DNA of 64,000 nt from an uncultured Oscillospiraceae bacterium (GCA_910589395.1 CAJUTL010000012.1:1-64000), one strand, 5' to 3'; positions 1 to 9,058 are shown, counted from the first letter of the stretch. Notes: generated by a model from the letters alone, not told the origin. Numbers and translations are program-made.

Positions 1-243
1 CTATAGCTTTCTGCGTTCCTCAGAATGACAGAGAAGGGGACTGTTCGGTAAATTGTAATTTGGCGTGTTAGTCGTTAGTTACTAGAAAGGGAAAAGGCTT
101 CCCACCTGTCATTCTGAACGAAGTGAAGAATCTCGTCCTTTGTCCTTTTGCTCTGGAATTAAGGTCGAGATTCTTCGTCAAGAAAGCTATAGCTTTCTGC
201 GTTCCTCAGAATGACAGAGAAGGGGACTGTTCGGTAAATTGGA
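1..243. repeat. REP-like doublet with duplicated flank
   Basis: Bases 1-55 and 187-241 are nearly the same sequence, starting CTATAGCTTTCTGCG and ending CTGTTCGGTAAATTG. Bases 106-217 form a head-to-head doublet: a unit reading CTGTCATTCTGAACGAAG then GAATCTCG, followed by its inverted counterpart CGAGATTCTTCG then TCAGAATGACAG. Related doublets lie at 21.5 kb and 26.6 kb. A TAG-rich string at 69-87 belongs to a second family also seen at 10.94, 21.39 and 26.51 kb. No coding potential is apparent. Confidence 0.75.
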
Positions 244-275
244 ATTTGTAGGGCTAACGAATAGCAAAACCCTTG

Positions 276-346
276 CCGTTCTCGCCTATCGGCTCGGTTG
301 CTGTGCCCCACCGGGGCACAGCAACCGAGCCGACAGGCGAGAACGG
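276..346. repeat. Long near-perfect hairpin (34-bp arms)
   Basis: Arms at 276-309 and 313-346 are reverse complements with one mismatch, separated by a 3-base loop. Arms begin CCGTTCTCGCC and end GCTGTGCCCC. The GC-rich stem lacks a following T-run, so it does not look like a simple terminator. It may be a selfish palindromic repeat or a processing structure. Confidence 0.7.
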
Positions 347-648
347 TGGAAGGGATAGTCACACGCAGAAGGTGGGATAAAACCGCCAGTTTTAATCCCC
401 TCAGCCAGCCTTCGGCTGACAGCTTTCTCCGCTTCGCTCCGGCCAGTGCTGAACGGTCTCCACCGGAGACCAGCACCCCTTACTCGCGCAAGGGGAGCCT
501 AAGGGTGATAAACTATAATTTGTCGATTTACTTTCGGTCGGGTCGGAAACCAAACTCCCGCACCAAGTAGGGACACGAGCGGCCGCGGTGCCTCGCCGCT
601 AAACTATAATTTTAGAAGTAAAAAGCCATGCACTTTCCAAAAGATTTT
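347..648. other. Gene-free repeat-rich stretch
   Basis: No convincing gene is present. A weak inverted repeat around 373-398 (GGGATAAAAC against GTTTTAATCCC) and a GC-rich block follow. The block at about 505-615 resembles 26650-26775 in layout: AT-rich flank, CGGTCGGGYCGG, CACGAGCGG, then a second AT-rich flank. Both are probably members of one degraded intergenic repeat family. Confidence 0.4.
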
Positions 649-1425
649 TCACTCACCGGGAAAAAGCCGCTCCTCCAGCCAATGGGCGGGGCCGTCTGCT
701 TCATTGCTTGCGCAGACCTCATTTGCAATGGCCTTCACCTCCGGCAGGGCGTTTTCCACCGCAACGCCGGTGCCGCTTGTCTGAAGCAGGGGGATATCGT
801 TCCAATCGTCTCCAAAGCTGACGGTTTCCTCCGGGGAAATGGAAAGCTTTTCACAGAGGGCAAAAAGACCCGCGCCCTTATTCACTCCCCTCGGCTGGAT
901 GGTGAGGATCGTGTTTTCCGCCACTTGAGCATATAATTCCGGAGGTAAAAGTGCTTCCACCCGCTGAACCTGTTCCGGAGCAGTCAGTCCAAGGATCAGC
1001 TTTTCCGCAGGGCAGCCCGGCAAATTGGAAAAATCAGAGCGGTGGTAGGCAATGTCCTTCCAAATAGTTTCAGCGGGGAAATTCGCATACAGCTCGCCGC
1101 CCATTTCAGCGGAAATGGTGGTGCCCGGAAACTCTTCCTGAAATTGCAGGAGCAGCCTTGCGGCCAAATCCGACGCGATCCCCTGCTCCCACATGATTTT
1201 TCCTCCGAACAGCGCCACCCCGCCGTTGTGGCACAGCGCGCCGTCATAAGTAAGGCTCGGGATCAGACCCTCCAGCGTTCGGGGCGGCCTGGCTGTGGCG
1301 GGAACGAAAAGAATCCCCAAAGCCCGGCAGCGCTCTAAAACAGAGAGGGTATAGGGGGAAAGGGTTTTGTCCTCCCGCAGTAAGGTGCGGTCCAGGTCAC
1401 AGGCAATGAGACGAAGCCTTTTCAC
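649..1425 (-). CDS. HAD-superfamily phosphatase, Cof type
   Basis: This 258-residue protein is a Cof-type HAD hydrolase, a cytosolic family that dephosphorylates sugar phosphates, nucleotides or cofactors. Motif I is DLDRTLL near residues 10-16, the C2-type cap lies in the middle, and motif IV is seen as FGDDWNDIPLL near residues 204-214. A conserved lysine lies before it, around KGAGL. The chosen start is GTG, preceded by AAAGGAG about 11 bases upstream. The length is usual for the family. Substrate cannot be told from sequence. It stands alone, with the repeat region downstream. Confidence 0.85.
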   Translation of the reverse strand: MKRLRLIACDLDRTLLREDKTLSPYTLSVLERCRALGILFVPATARPPRTLEGLIPSLTYDGALCHNGGVALFGGKIMWEQGIASDLAARLLLQFQEEFPGTTISAEMGGELYANFPAETIWKDIAYHRSDFSNLPGCPAEKLILGLTAPEQVQRVEALLPPELYAQVAENTILTIQPRGVNKGAGLFALCEKLSISPEETVSFGDDWNDIPLLQTSGTGVAVENALPEVKAIANEVCASNEADGPAHWLEERLFPGE

Positions 1426-1565
1426 TGATTCCGATCTCCTTTCTCTATCTGAAAACGGACTCTAAGAGCTTGTACCGGTGCCCGGCAAGGACAAAAGCAC
1501 TGCCAGCGCACTCTTTATAGCCTTTGGGAGCGTGGTTATCCCTGTCAGGTGAGAAGCTGCAAGTT

Positions 1566-1802
1566 CTAAAGCTTATGGGCGGTAATGATCGTATAGCTGT
1601 GGGCGTTTACTGTGATCCTGCAACGCTCTACGGTAATATACCAGTTTTTTCCAATCCTTTCCAGCTTTGCGTCCTTTTGCAGGATCTGTTCGGCGCACCA
1701 GGAAACAATATCTTCTGTGGAAAGCTCCAGGTTTCGTCTGATACGTTCCGCGCCCAGCTCCGTTGTGTGAAGCAAGGCAATGTTTTGAAGCAGATCATTC
1801 AT
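1566..1802 (-). CDS. DUF3781 family protein
   Basis: A 78-residue protein matching the pattern I know for DUF3781: LHTTELGAERIRRN near the N terminus, IVSWC in the middle and an ending on ITVNAHSYTIITAHK. Function is unknown. These proteins are small and cytosolic and are often next to acetyltransferase or phosphatase genes. I chose the internal ATG because GGAGG lies 8 bases before it; an in-frame ATG seven codons upstream has no ribosome site. It lies between an acetyltransferase and the HAD phosphatase on the same strand. Confidence 0.7.
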   Translation of the reverse strand: MNDLLQNIALLHTTELGAERIRRNLELSTEDIVSWCAEQILQKDAKLERIGKNWYITVERCRITVNAHSYTIITAHKL

Positions 1803-1859
1803 CACGCGCGCCTCCGGTTTCATAAAGGACCAAGCTGTTAAGATCTGTAAAAAGGCCTT

Positions 1860-2456
1860 TCATTCAGAAGCCTCCAAAAGCTCTTGAAAACGCTCCGGGG
1901 ATAAAATCTCCTCCAGGGCGCCGACTGCTTCCCAGTACTGATTTTCATAGGCGGAAAAGGTATCTTCCTTTTGTAGCCGGAAGCCCAGGTGAAGATAAAG
2001 CATCAAGGCGCGATAGCTCCAGGGCTGAGTGTGGAGATAGACGGGGAATTCCCCTAGCTTCTCATAAAGCTCCAGCGTTTTTTGTACCAAAGCGCGCCCC
2101 AGCCCTTTTCCTTCCCAGGCGGGGGAGACCACCAGCCAGTGAAGGGAGGCAACGGGAACGCCCTGTCGAAAATCCCGCCAGGCAATGCAGAAGCCATTGA
2201 TTCCGGTATCGTTTGCCAGCACAACAGCTCTGCGGCGCAGCTCCTCGGGAGAAGCGCCGTAGGCTTTCTGAAAATACGCAAGCGCTTCCTCCGGGGAAGA
2301 AAAATCGCCGATCTCATGCTCCAGCGCAGCCCAGGCTATTTCATCACCCGGCTCAAATTGCTTAAAAAAGAAACCCTTTGGAAGAGTGATCGCAAAGGGT
2401 TTATACGCAGAGCATTTCAGTATCATGTTGTAAAAGGGGATCGACCGATCCAGCAT
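1860..2456 (-). CDS. GNAT family N-acetyltransferase
   Basis: This 198-residue protein carries a GNAT fold. The acetyl-CoA loop is visible as SPAWEGKGLGRALVQ, and the following helix and strand (VYLHTQPWSYRALMLYLHLGF) are typical of the C-terminal half. It would transfer an acetyl group from acetyl-CoA to an unknown amine. The frame remains open to a TTG at 2519, but ATG at 2456 has GGGAAAGG upstream and is preferred. An ATG ten codons further in (2426) is less likely. It follows the efflux operon by 66 bases and may be read through from it. Confidence 0.8.
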   Translation of the reverse strand: MLDRSIPFYNMILKCSAYKPFAITLPKGFFFKQFEPGDEIAWAALEHEIGDFSSPEEALAYFQKAYGASPEELRRRAVVLANDTGINGFCIAWRDFRQGVPVASLHWLVVSPAWEGKGLGRALVQKTLELYEKLGEFPVYLHTQPWSYRALMLYLHLGFRLQKEDTFSAYENQYWEAVGALEEILSPERFQELLEASE

Positions 2457-2522
2457 AGAGAACAAACCTTTCCCGCAGCACAGATACCAAGAATACGAAA
2501 GAATCGGAATAAAGAACAAAAA

Positions 2523-3782
2523 TCATTCATGGCGCAGTGCGTCAATGGGGTTCAGGTTGGCCGCTTTAATGGAGGGCAGCAGGCCGAAGAGAATGCCGAT
2601 CGCCATAGAGAAGAGCACCGCTAGGAAGATGAAGGGAATGCTGATGGCCACCGGGGTTTTGGTCAGGTTGGAGATCAGCTCCGCCAAGCCGATTCCGGCG
2701 CCCACGCCCAGAATTCCGCCCAGGCTTGTGAGAACGGCGGCCTCTGTCAAAAACTGCCACAGAATGCGGCTCTTTTTCGCGCCGATGGCTTTCTTCAGGC
2801 CAATCTCTCTGGTGCGTTCCGTTACGGAAACCAGCATGATGTTCATCACGCCGATACCGCCTACCAGCAGAGAGATCATGGCGATCCAGATCAACTGCTG
2901 ATTGGTGGCGTTGCTCAGATCCTGCAATTCCTTTGCCCGCTCCAATACGTCCTCAGCCTTGTAAACGATATTTTCATTGGTGCACTGAGTGTTCAGAAGC
3001 TCGGTCACGCTTTTTCCCACGGCAGACATGGCTTCCGTGTTGGAGGCCCGCACAGCTACCTCCTGGGGCTCGTCATAGGCAAACAGCGAAGGCCAGATGC
3101 TGTTGGGAATAAATACCTTCCCGGAAGAGGAATTCTGCATGTATGTATAATAATCTTCAATGGAATTGATCACGGGCTCAAAGGAAAGATCCGGCTCCAC
3201 TACGCCTACGATCACCAAAGCGATGGAATTGTATTCAATGGCCTGGCCGATGGGCTCCTCTCCCTGAAACAGCGTTTTTGCCGTATTGCTGTCAATTACC
3301 GCCACAGCCCGGAAATCCCGAAAATCCCGGGGAACAAAGGATCTGCCGCGTTTTACGGTATAGCCGCAGGTGGGAAAATAAGAGGCATCGATCCCGTAGA
3401 CCTCGCAGCCGGAAAGCTCGGTGCTGCCGAAATAAAAGGAATTGTTGTAGCTGGTGCGCCTGTTATAAGCAGCGGCGGCCTCTACGTTTGGAAGAGCTTC
3501 TATGGATTCCTGTACATCATCGGTGACCTGCGGGATCCCCTCCGGAATTCCTTCGTTTCCGATATCGTAGGCATAATCATAATCCTGCCGGTACAGCTGA
3601 ATGCGCACCACATTATTTCCCGCGCCGATCAGGTTTTGCTTGATCTGCTCGTTGGTTCCCTTGATGGTGGAAATGATGGAGATAATGGAGGCGATGCCGA
3701 TAATAATTCCCAGCATTGTAAGGAAAGACCTCATTTTGTGAGACCAGATCCCCTGAAAGGAAAGGCGGATATTTTCAATCAT
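2523..3782 (-). CDS. MacB-like ABC transporter permease
   Basis: A 419-residue permease of the MacB/FtsX type. One N-terminal membrane segment (MRSFLTMLGIIIGIASIISI), a large extracellular MacB periplasmic-core-like domain from about residue 45 to 285, and three C-terminal membrane helices are visible. The signature GGIGVMNIMLVSVTERTREIG precedes the coupling region IGAKKSRILWQF. In a monoderm such proteins export peptides, antibiotics or lipids, driven by the separate ATPase at 5789-7486. The first 4 bases overlap the end of the HlyD-like gene, so translation is probably coupled. Substrate is unknown. Confidence 0.88.
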   Translation of the reverse strand: MIENIRLSFQGIWSHKMRSFLTMLGIIIGIASIISIISTIKGTNEQIKQNLIGAGNNVVRIQLYRQDYDYAYDIGNEGIPEGIPQVTDDVQESIEALPNVEAAAAYNRRTSYNNSFYFGSTELSGCEVYGIDASYFPTCGYTVKRGRSFVPRDFRDFRAVAVIDSNTAKTLFQGEEPIGQAIEYNSIALVIVGVVEPDLSFEPVINSIEDYYTYMQNSSSGKVFIPNSIWPSLFAYDEPQEVAVRASNTEAMSAVGKSVTELLNTQCTNENIVYKAEDVLERAKELQDLSNATNQQLIWIAMISLLVGGIGVMNIMLVSVTERTREIGLKKAIGAKKSRILWQFLTEAAVLTSLGGILGVGAGIGLAELISNLTKTPVAISIPFIFLAVLFSMAIGILFGLLPSIKAANLNPIDALRHE

Positions 3783-5728
3783 TCTACACCCTCCTCGCTT
3801 TTGGGAATAGGATACGCGTCGTCAACAGGAAACTCATCTGAGTCAGGCTCGTAGGAAGAGGCGTTGGAAACATCTTCGCCGTCCTCAGGAGATGGGGCAG
3901 AGGAAAGCTCCCCTCCCACAGGGATCGCCGTGTCGGGTGTATCGCCCATATCCAGTGAAGGAATCGAAGAGGCGCCGTCTGTGATCGGCCCGTCCTCAGA
4001 GCCCTGCAGCCGAACCTTAACGCCCTCTTCCACATCGGGCCCATAGGGGAACGCGATATAGTCGTCAATGGTCAAGCCGGATTTGATCTCCAAAGCATAG
4101 CCGTAAAGAGAGCGCCCTGTCTGCACATATTGCTTGAGCAAACGGTTGTCAATCCCGGCCTTCATCACGTAAGAGCCGGCGGCGTCCTCCCGGATATAAG
4201 CATTTTGAATATAGAGCGCGTCCGCGCTGCTTTCCTCCTGAATGTTCAAAGTGATATCCACATTTTGTCCGTTTATCAGCCCATCGCCCTGCTCCAGCAC
4301 GGCGGTAAACTCATAGGTGGAGCTGTTGGGGTTGCCGGAACCGTAATAGTACAGGCCGGAATCTGCTTCCAGCGGATAATCCGCAATGCTGACGATCTCA
4401 GCGGCGTAGCTGTTCCCGGTCATATAATCCATTACAGTGACTTGGTCTCCCACCTGCACGATGCCCAGTACATTTTCCGAAAGCGCGCCGGAAACATAAT
4501 ACGTGCTGTCGCCGGAAACCACCAGAAAGGGCTTCCCCTCGGCAGTGGCGGTTTCCAGGTCAAGAAGAGAGCGAACAACACCGTCTACCGTGCTGAGAAC
4601 GGTGGAATTTTTCAACTGAAGATTTGCCCGCTTCAGATCCAGCTGCGCCTGCTTTTTCACATGCTGCAGGTTTTGGATCTCCTGTTTCTTCTCGGTAATC
4701 AGCTGGCTCAGTTCAGCGGAGGTATAGCCCATATCGTTGTAGTTATCCGCATTGGGCTTAGGAGTAGCGCCGAATATGGTCCCGATAGAATCGATCGTGT
4801 TATAGCCGGGAATAGTGTTCGCAAGCTGGAAGTTTGCGGAAAGCTGTGTGCCGTCCAGCTTAAAGGCGGAAATCAACTGCCCGTAATTGGAATTCCCATC
4901 GCGCACCTCAAAAACAGCGGCAAAGGGAGAAACAAGCTGGCTGGAGGGTTTTTGCGTCGGGGCGGGAGTAGGTTCTTCTCCGTCCTCCGGAGGATCGGTT
5001 TCCCCGGTATCTCCGTCTCCGTCAAGATCCCCATCGGGAGTGGAGGAGGGTTCGGGCTGAATCCCCGGGTCTCCCAGCAGCCACCGTAAAAATTCGGGCG
5101 TCATCACACAATCCTTGGTACAGAGAAAGATATAAGGATCTTCCGAAGTGCCGCTGCCCTCATAGGGAACGGAATTCAGGTCAAGCTGGCTGTAAAGCGT
5201 TACGTCAGCCGGAGGTACCGGTGTGGGGGTAGGGGAGCTGGAGGGTTTGGCGGAAGGCCGTGTGGTCGGCCGGGAAGAAGGGCGCGTAGTGGGGCGCGGT
5301 GTAGAAGAAGGCTTCGTGTTTTGCAGCTTCTTCAGCTGCTTTTGCGCGTTTGTCACGTTTAAATCAGCCTGCTTGACGGCGACCTCCTTCAGCTCCACGT
5401 CCAGCTCCAGTTGGGTCTTATCGTATTGCAGAAGCGGGTCTCCGATATGAACCTCCTGTCCCTCCTGTACAAAGATCTCGCTGATAATTTTATCGGAAGC
5501 GGGATACAGCTCCTGAATGTAATCACTAATGATCTGGCCGGAGGAAGAGCTTTGGTCCCCCCAATAGGAATCTGCTACCTGAGAAACGGGAATGACCTCT
5601 ACGAATTTGCTGTCGTTTCGATATTGGAGGAACAGCCACAGCCCAATGATCAAAAGCGCGATGACCACGGTGGAAATGCTTACGGCAATCAGCCGCTTAT
5701 CAACCTTTTTACGCTTTTTCGCAGCCAT
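3779..5728 (-). CDS. HlyD-like efflux adaptor with Pro/Ser/Thr-rich insert
   Basis: A 649-residue membrane fusion protein. A lysine-rich start (MAAKKRKKVDKR) leads into one membrane helix (VVIALLIIGLWLFLQY). A split lipoyl/biotinyl-like hairpin follows, with IFVQEGQEVHIGDPLLQYD in the first half and STVLSTVDGVVRSLLDLE in the second. Between the two coiled-coil strands lies an unusual insert of about 200 residues: a Thr/Arg/Pro/Ser stretch (about 145-180), a small domain with two Cys, and an acidic Pro-rich linker. The C terminus is acidic. ATG at 5728 has AAAGGAGG and is preferred over the GTG at 5749. Two adaptors for one permease is unusual. Confidence 0.85.
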   Translation of the reverse strand: MAAKKRKKVDKRLIAVSISTVVIALLIIGLWLFLQYRNDSKFVEVIPVSQVADSYWGDQSSSSGQIISDYIQELYPASDKIISEIFVQEGQEVHIGDPLLQYDKTQLELDVELKEVAVKQADLNVTNAQKQLKKLQNTKPSSTPRPTTRPSSRPTTRPSAKPSSSPTPTPVPPADVTLYSQLDLNSVPYEGSGTSEDPYIFLCTKDCVMTPEFLRWLLGDPGIQPEPSSTPDGDLDGDGDTGETDPPEDGEEPTPAPTQKPSSQLVSPFAAVFEVRDGNSNYGQLISAFKLDGTQLSANFQLANTIPGYNTIDSIGTIFGATPKPNADNYNDMGYTSAELSQLITEKKQEIQNLQHVKKQAQLDLKRANLQLKNSTVLSTVDGVVRSLLDLETATAEGKPFLVVSGDSTYYVSGALSENVLGIVQVGDQVTVMDYMTGNSYAAEIVSIADYPLEADSGLYYYGSGNPNSSTYEFTAVLEQGDGLINGQNVDITLNIQEESSADALYIQNAYIREDAAGSYVMKAGIDNRLLKQYVQTGRSLYGYALEIKSGLTIDDYIAFPYGPDVEEGVKVRLQGSEDGPITDGASSIPSLDMGDTPDTAIPVGGELSSAPSPEDGEDVSNASSYEPDSDEFPVDDAYPIPKSEEGVE

Positions 5729-5788
5729 GATCCTCCTCCTTTCTGTCACGAAATAATGATGTTTTCTCTGTTTTTTACGATTCTTTCT

Positions 5789-7486
5789 TTATGATTCGTC
5801 GTCGCCAAAGTCCACACGGATATCTTCGATCTCGATGAGCTTGCGCGGAGCGGCTTCTTCCACAGGGTCAGGTTCTTTGGAAGCTGTGTTTTCCGTATCC
5901 GCGGTATTTGAGCTTTGCCGTCCCCAAAGATCGGATAGATCCACATCGGTTTTTAAGGGAACGCCAAACATGCCCTGAGAAACTTCCTGCTCCTGAGGGG
6001 AGTAAGAATCTACCGCGTCAAAAGCGGTATCAAAGGGAAGCTCCGATTCGGCTTCCGGCTCTTCGGGCGCTTCTGAAGAAAGGGCTTCTGCTGCTGTTTC
6101 CTCATTTGCGGAGGAAGCGGAAAGATCAGAAAATCCCAGCTGTTCTGTAGGCTCCGGCTCGGAGGGACTTTCCTCTTCTTCAGCGATTGCTTCCGGCTCG
6201 GCCCAGATATCAAAGGAGATCTGGTCGGGCGCGCCAGTCTTTGTGGAGCGAGCCACCAGGGCAGGACTTTCCGTTTCTGAGGGAGCCTCGAAAGCATCCG
6301 CCGCCTGAGAAGCCGGATCAGCTTCTTCCACAGCGGACGGGATCCCCGCTTTTTGCAGAAAATCATCACCTGTGGCGAAGGAAACCTCCGCGTCTAATAA
6401 TGCGGCGATCTCGGTATCCAAAAAGGTATCGGCAGTGGGGTCATCGGGAACTGCGGCCTGATCGTCCTGCCGCGGTTCTTCCTGGGGCTCTGCCGCTCTT
6501 TCAGAAGAAACGGGCTCCTGCGGCTCAACCGGTACAGCAGGCTCCGCCGCTGTAAAAGTCTGCACCTCAGGCAAAATGACAGGAGCCTCCTCAGAAAGCG
6601 GGAAAGCCTCACTGCCGGTTTCCGGCAGCTCCGAAACAGCTTCCTCCTGGCAGGGTCTCGAAAGTTCCTCCATTGCCGGGCTGTTTTCTGATACAGCCAC
6701 CTCCAAAGGAGCTTCTCTGGAAGAAAGCGGCAGGGAGATCTGCTCTCTGGCAGGGAGCTGCTTCCGGGGCTCGGCCTCTTCTACAGGCTCTGGCTCCGCG
6801 GGGGAGAGGAAATTTCCGGCGGCGTCCGTCAAGCGACCGTCCCGAATATGCAGGGTGCGCTGAGCATGGGCGGCAATCTGCGGCTCGTGGGTGATCATCA
6901 CAATGGTCACGCCCTCTTCATTGAGCCGCTGAAAGATCTCCATGATCTGTTCGCCCGCTTTGGTATCCAACGCGCCGGTAGGCTCGTCCGCCAACAGAAT
7001 TTTCGGGTTGTTTACAATAGCTCTGGCAATAGCCACTCTTTGGCACTGGCCGCCGGAAAGCTGAGTGGGCTTAAATTCTGTACGGTCTCCCAAGCCCACC
7101 CGCTCCAGAGCCTTTCGGGCCAGCTCCAGGCGCTCCTTTCTCCGAACGCCGGCATAAAGAAGCGGCAGCGCCACATTTTCTACGGCGGACTGCCTGGAAA
7201 GCAGGTAGAAGCTTTGAAAAACAAAGCCGATACTGCGCAGACGTACCTGGGAAAGCTTCAAATCGGTCTCTCCGGACAGATCCTGTCCCTCCAGCAGGTA
7301 TTCGCCGGAGGTGGGGGTGTCCAGACAGCCGATCAGATTCATTAAAGTGGTTTTTCCGGAACCGGAAGGTCCCATAATGGCAAGATATTCCCCTTCCTGA
7401 ACGGAAAGGGAAACGTTTCTCAGCACAGGTACATCCAGCTTGCCCTGTACATAGGTTTTGCAGATGTTCCGCAGCTCCAAAATCAT
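5789..7486 (-). CDS. MacB-type ABC ATPase with long acidic C-terminal tail
   Basis: Residues 1-228 are a complete LolD/MacB-type ATPase: Walker A GPSGSGKTT at 39-47, signature LSGGQ at 143-147, Walker B ILLADEP at 163-169 and the switch His at 200. Family members usually end near residue 230. Here a further 335 residues follow, rich in Glu, Ala, Pro and Ser and with no predicted fold by eye. The tail ends in a distinct patch, RKLIEIEDIRVDFGDDES. It powers export through the permease at 2523-3782. The start overlaps the preceding adaptor gene by 4 bases. The role of the tail is not known to me. Confidence 0.88.
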   Translation of the reverse strand: MILELRNICKTYVQGKLDVPVLRNVSLSVQEGEYLAIMGPSGSGKTTLMNLIGCLDTPTSGEYLLEGQDLSGETDLKLSQVRLRSIGFVFQSFYLLSRQSAVENVALPLLYAGVRRKERLELARKALERVGLGDRTEFKPTQLSGGQCQRVAIARAIVNNPKILLADEPTGALDTKAGEQIMEIFQRLNEEGVTIVMITHEPQIAAHAQRTLHIRDGRLTDAAGNFLSPAEPEPVEEAEPRKQLPAREQISLPLSSREAPLEVAVSENSPAMEELSRPCQEEAVSELPETGSEAFPLSEEAPVILPEVQTFTAAEPAVPVEPQEPVSSERAAEPQEEPRQDDQAAVPDDPTADTFLDTEIAALLDAEVSFATGDDFLQKAGIPSAVEEADPASQAADAFEAPSETESPALVARSTKTGAPDQISFDIWAEPEAIAEEEESPSEPEPTEQLGFSDLSASSANEETAAEALSSEAPEEPEAESELPFDTAFDAVDSYSPQEQEVSQGMFGVPLKTDVDLSDLWGRQSSNTADTENTASKEPDPVEEAAPRKLIEIEDIRVDFGDDES

Positions 7487-8877
7487 GCCACAATGCCCTC
7501 CTCGCCGGAGAAGCTTGCATCCTCACCAAAAGTATCGCCTTCCGGTTCAGGCGAAATATCGTCTTCAGGCATAGGCACAGCGCCCTCCATACCATCGGAG
7601 AAGCCGCCGTTTCCATCGATCACATTATTCAGACTGTTGTCTGTTCCGCCCTGCATCTCTCCTGTGGAACCCTCTTCACCGGTCATATAGGCGCCCTGCA
7701 GGGAAGCGTCCATGGTAGTAGGCATACCGGGCTTCAGATTTTCATTGGGATAGGCAATGGAATCCACCTTGGTAACGCCGCTTTTGATCTCATACAGATC
7801 GTTTCCGGAATCGTAATCTCCCAAAAGAACCACGCGCTTCTCCAGCTTGTCCTTGTCATTTTTGGCCCAGACAAAGCTGCCTTCATCATCGTGGGCGATA
7901 TACATAGCAGGAAGCCACAGACCTTCCTTTTTCGTATCCTCTCCAAGATCCGGTTCTATGTATACGTGCTGGCCTAAGATCAGGCCGTCTAAATTTTCCA
8001 GCAGCACATAGAAATTGTATTTTGAGCTTTTTTCACCGCCGCCCATACCGTCGTAATAATAGCCAAAGGAATTATTTTGGTCGGAAGTTGCCTCCTGATC
8101 AATGGATTCCACCGTGCCCTTCCAGACCTGGTTGGGATCCAGCCGGCTGTGAACGGTAACGGCTTGTCCTTCAAAAATGGAAGCAAAGTTCAGTTCGGAA
8201 ACTGTGCCCTTAATACGGTATTCCCCGGAGGAAAGGACGCTGATGAAGGCCGCAGCCTGCCCGGAAGGATCCGTGCGGGAACTGTTGTTGACCTCCTTGA
8301 CAATGCCCTCCACCTCAGAGACCACATCGGCGTTATTCAGAGATTCCTGCAATTTATCGATCTCGCTTTTCTTTTTGGAGCTTTCGTATTCCTGTACCTT
8401 AATCTGCGCTTCTACAGACTGGATCCGAACAGTATAAGAGTATTGGTCATCCTTGCTGGCGTTTTTCTTTTCCTTGTTCAAGGTGGTAAGCTGGGTCTTG
8501 AGAGAACTGATCTGGTTGGCGATGCCCTCCTGGTCGAGCTTGGCCTGTTCCAGGGCAAACTGCATTTCCTCGGTATCGTAACGGAACAGCACATCTCCCG
8601 CGTGGACCTCATCGCCCACATTGACCACTACCTCCGCCACGGTTTTGCTTTCGTCCTTATTGATCTTATAAGTCTTTTGCGGCTCCACGATTCCGGAATA
8701 TCTGGGGGTAGAGCCGGTATTCAAGCCGATAATGGAGGAAACGGGGTTCACATAAACAGGCGTGGCGTTGGCGGCGCCCAAGTAATCCTTCAGCCAGAAA
8801 AACCAGATCCCGGCTGCGACCAGCGCTAAAGCTGCAATACAGATAAGGGTGACAAAAAGCGGCTTTTTATTTTTCAT
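7483..8877 (-). CDS. HlyD-like efflux adaptor (first gene of operon)
   Basis: A 464-residue membrane fusion protein: MKNKK start, one membrane helix (LFVTLICIAALALVAAGIWF), a lipoyl half (VAEVVVNVGDEVHAGDVLF), two coiled-coil strands (about residues 105-185), the second lipoyl half (SEVEGIVKEVNNSS), then beta-barrel and membrane-proximal domains. The C terminus is Gly/Glu/Asp-rich. It is shorter than the second adaptor of the operon and lacks the Pro-rich insert. ATG at 8877 has GGAGG 10 bases upstream; the GTG/ATG-like codons before it lie within the leader. It would link the permease to the cell wall side of the membrane. Confidence 0.85.
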   Translation of the reverse strand: MKNKKPLFVTLICIAALALVAAGIWFFWLKDYLGAANATPVYVNPVSSIIGLNTGSTPRYSGIVEPQKTYKINKDESKTVAEVVVNVGDEVHAGDVLFRYDTEEMQFALEQAKLDQEGIANQISSLKTQLTTLNKEKKNASKDDQYSYTVRIQSVEAQIKVQEYESSKKKSEIDKLQESLNNADVVSEVEGIVKEVNNSSRTDPSGQAAAFISVLSSGEYRIKGTVSELNFASIFEGQAVTVHSRLDPNQVWKGTVESIDQEATSDQNNSFGYYYDGMGGGEKSSKYNFYVLLENLDGLILGQHVYIEPDLGEDTKKEGLWLPAMYIAHDDEGSFVWAKNDKDKLEKRVVLLGDYDSGNDLYEIKSGVTKVDSIAYPNENLKPGMPTTMDASLQGAYMTGEEGSTGEMQGGTDNSLNNVIDGNGGFSDGMEGAVPMPEDDISPEPEGDTFGEDASFSGEEGIVA

Positions 8878-8918
8878 AGAAGGGGAAACCTCCAACAGAG
8901 ATATCAATATACTGTACT

Positions 8919-8947
8919 ATTATAGCGCATGCCGCACTATATATCAA
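8919..8947 (-). promoter_or_regulatory. Sigma-A promoter of the efflux operon
   Basis: On the minus strand TTGATA (8942-8947) and TATAAT (8919-8924) are 17 bases apart. The predicted RNA start is about 35 bases before the first adaptor gene. Confidence 0.75.
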
Positions 8948-9025
8948 CAAAAATTTGAAAAATTTACATTTTCGGCGAAAAGAAGCTTTCTCTGAGAAAG
9001 AAAGCGTAAAAATTGGGAAATAAAG

Positions 9026-9058
9026 AAAAACCGCAGCCTGAAACTGGCTGCGGCAGAG
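9026..9058 (-). terminator. Rho-independent terminator after the lipoprotein gene
   Basis: CCGCAGCC (9031-9038) pairs with GGCTGCGG (9046-9053) across a 7-base loop. On the minus strand the stem is followed by TTTTTC. Confidence 0.75.

Noticed and set aside
159..570. Two overlapping short frames on opposite strands at the window start
   Set aside because: Both lie across repeats and a hairpin and have no recognisable domain.
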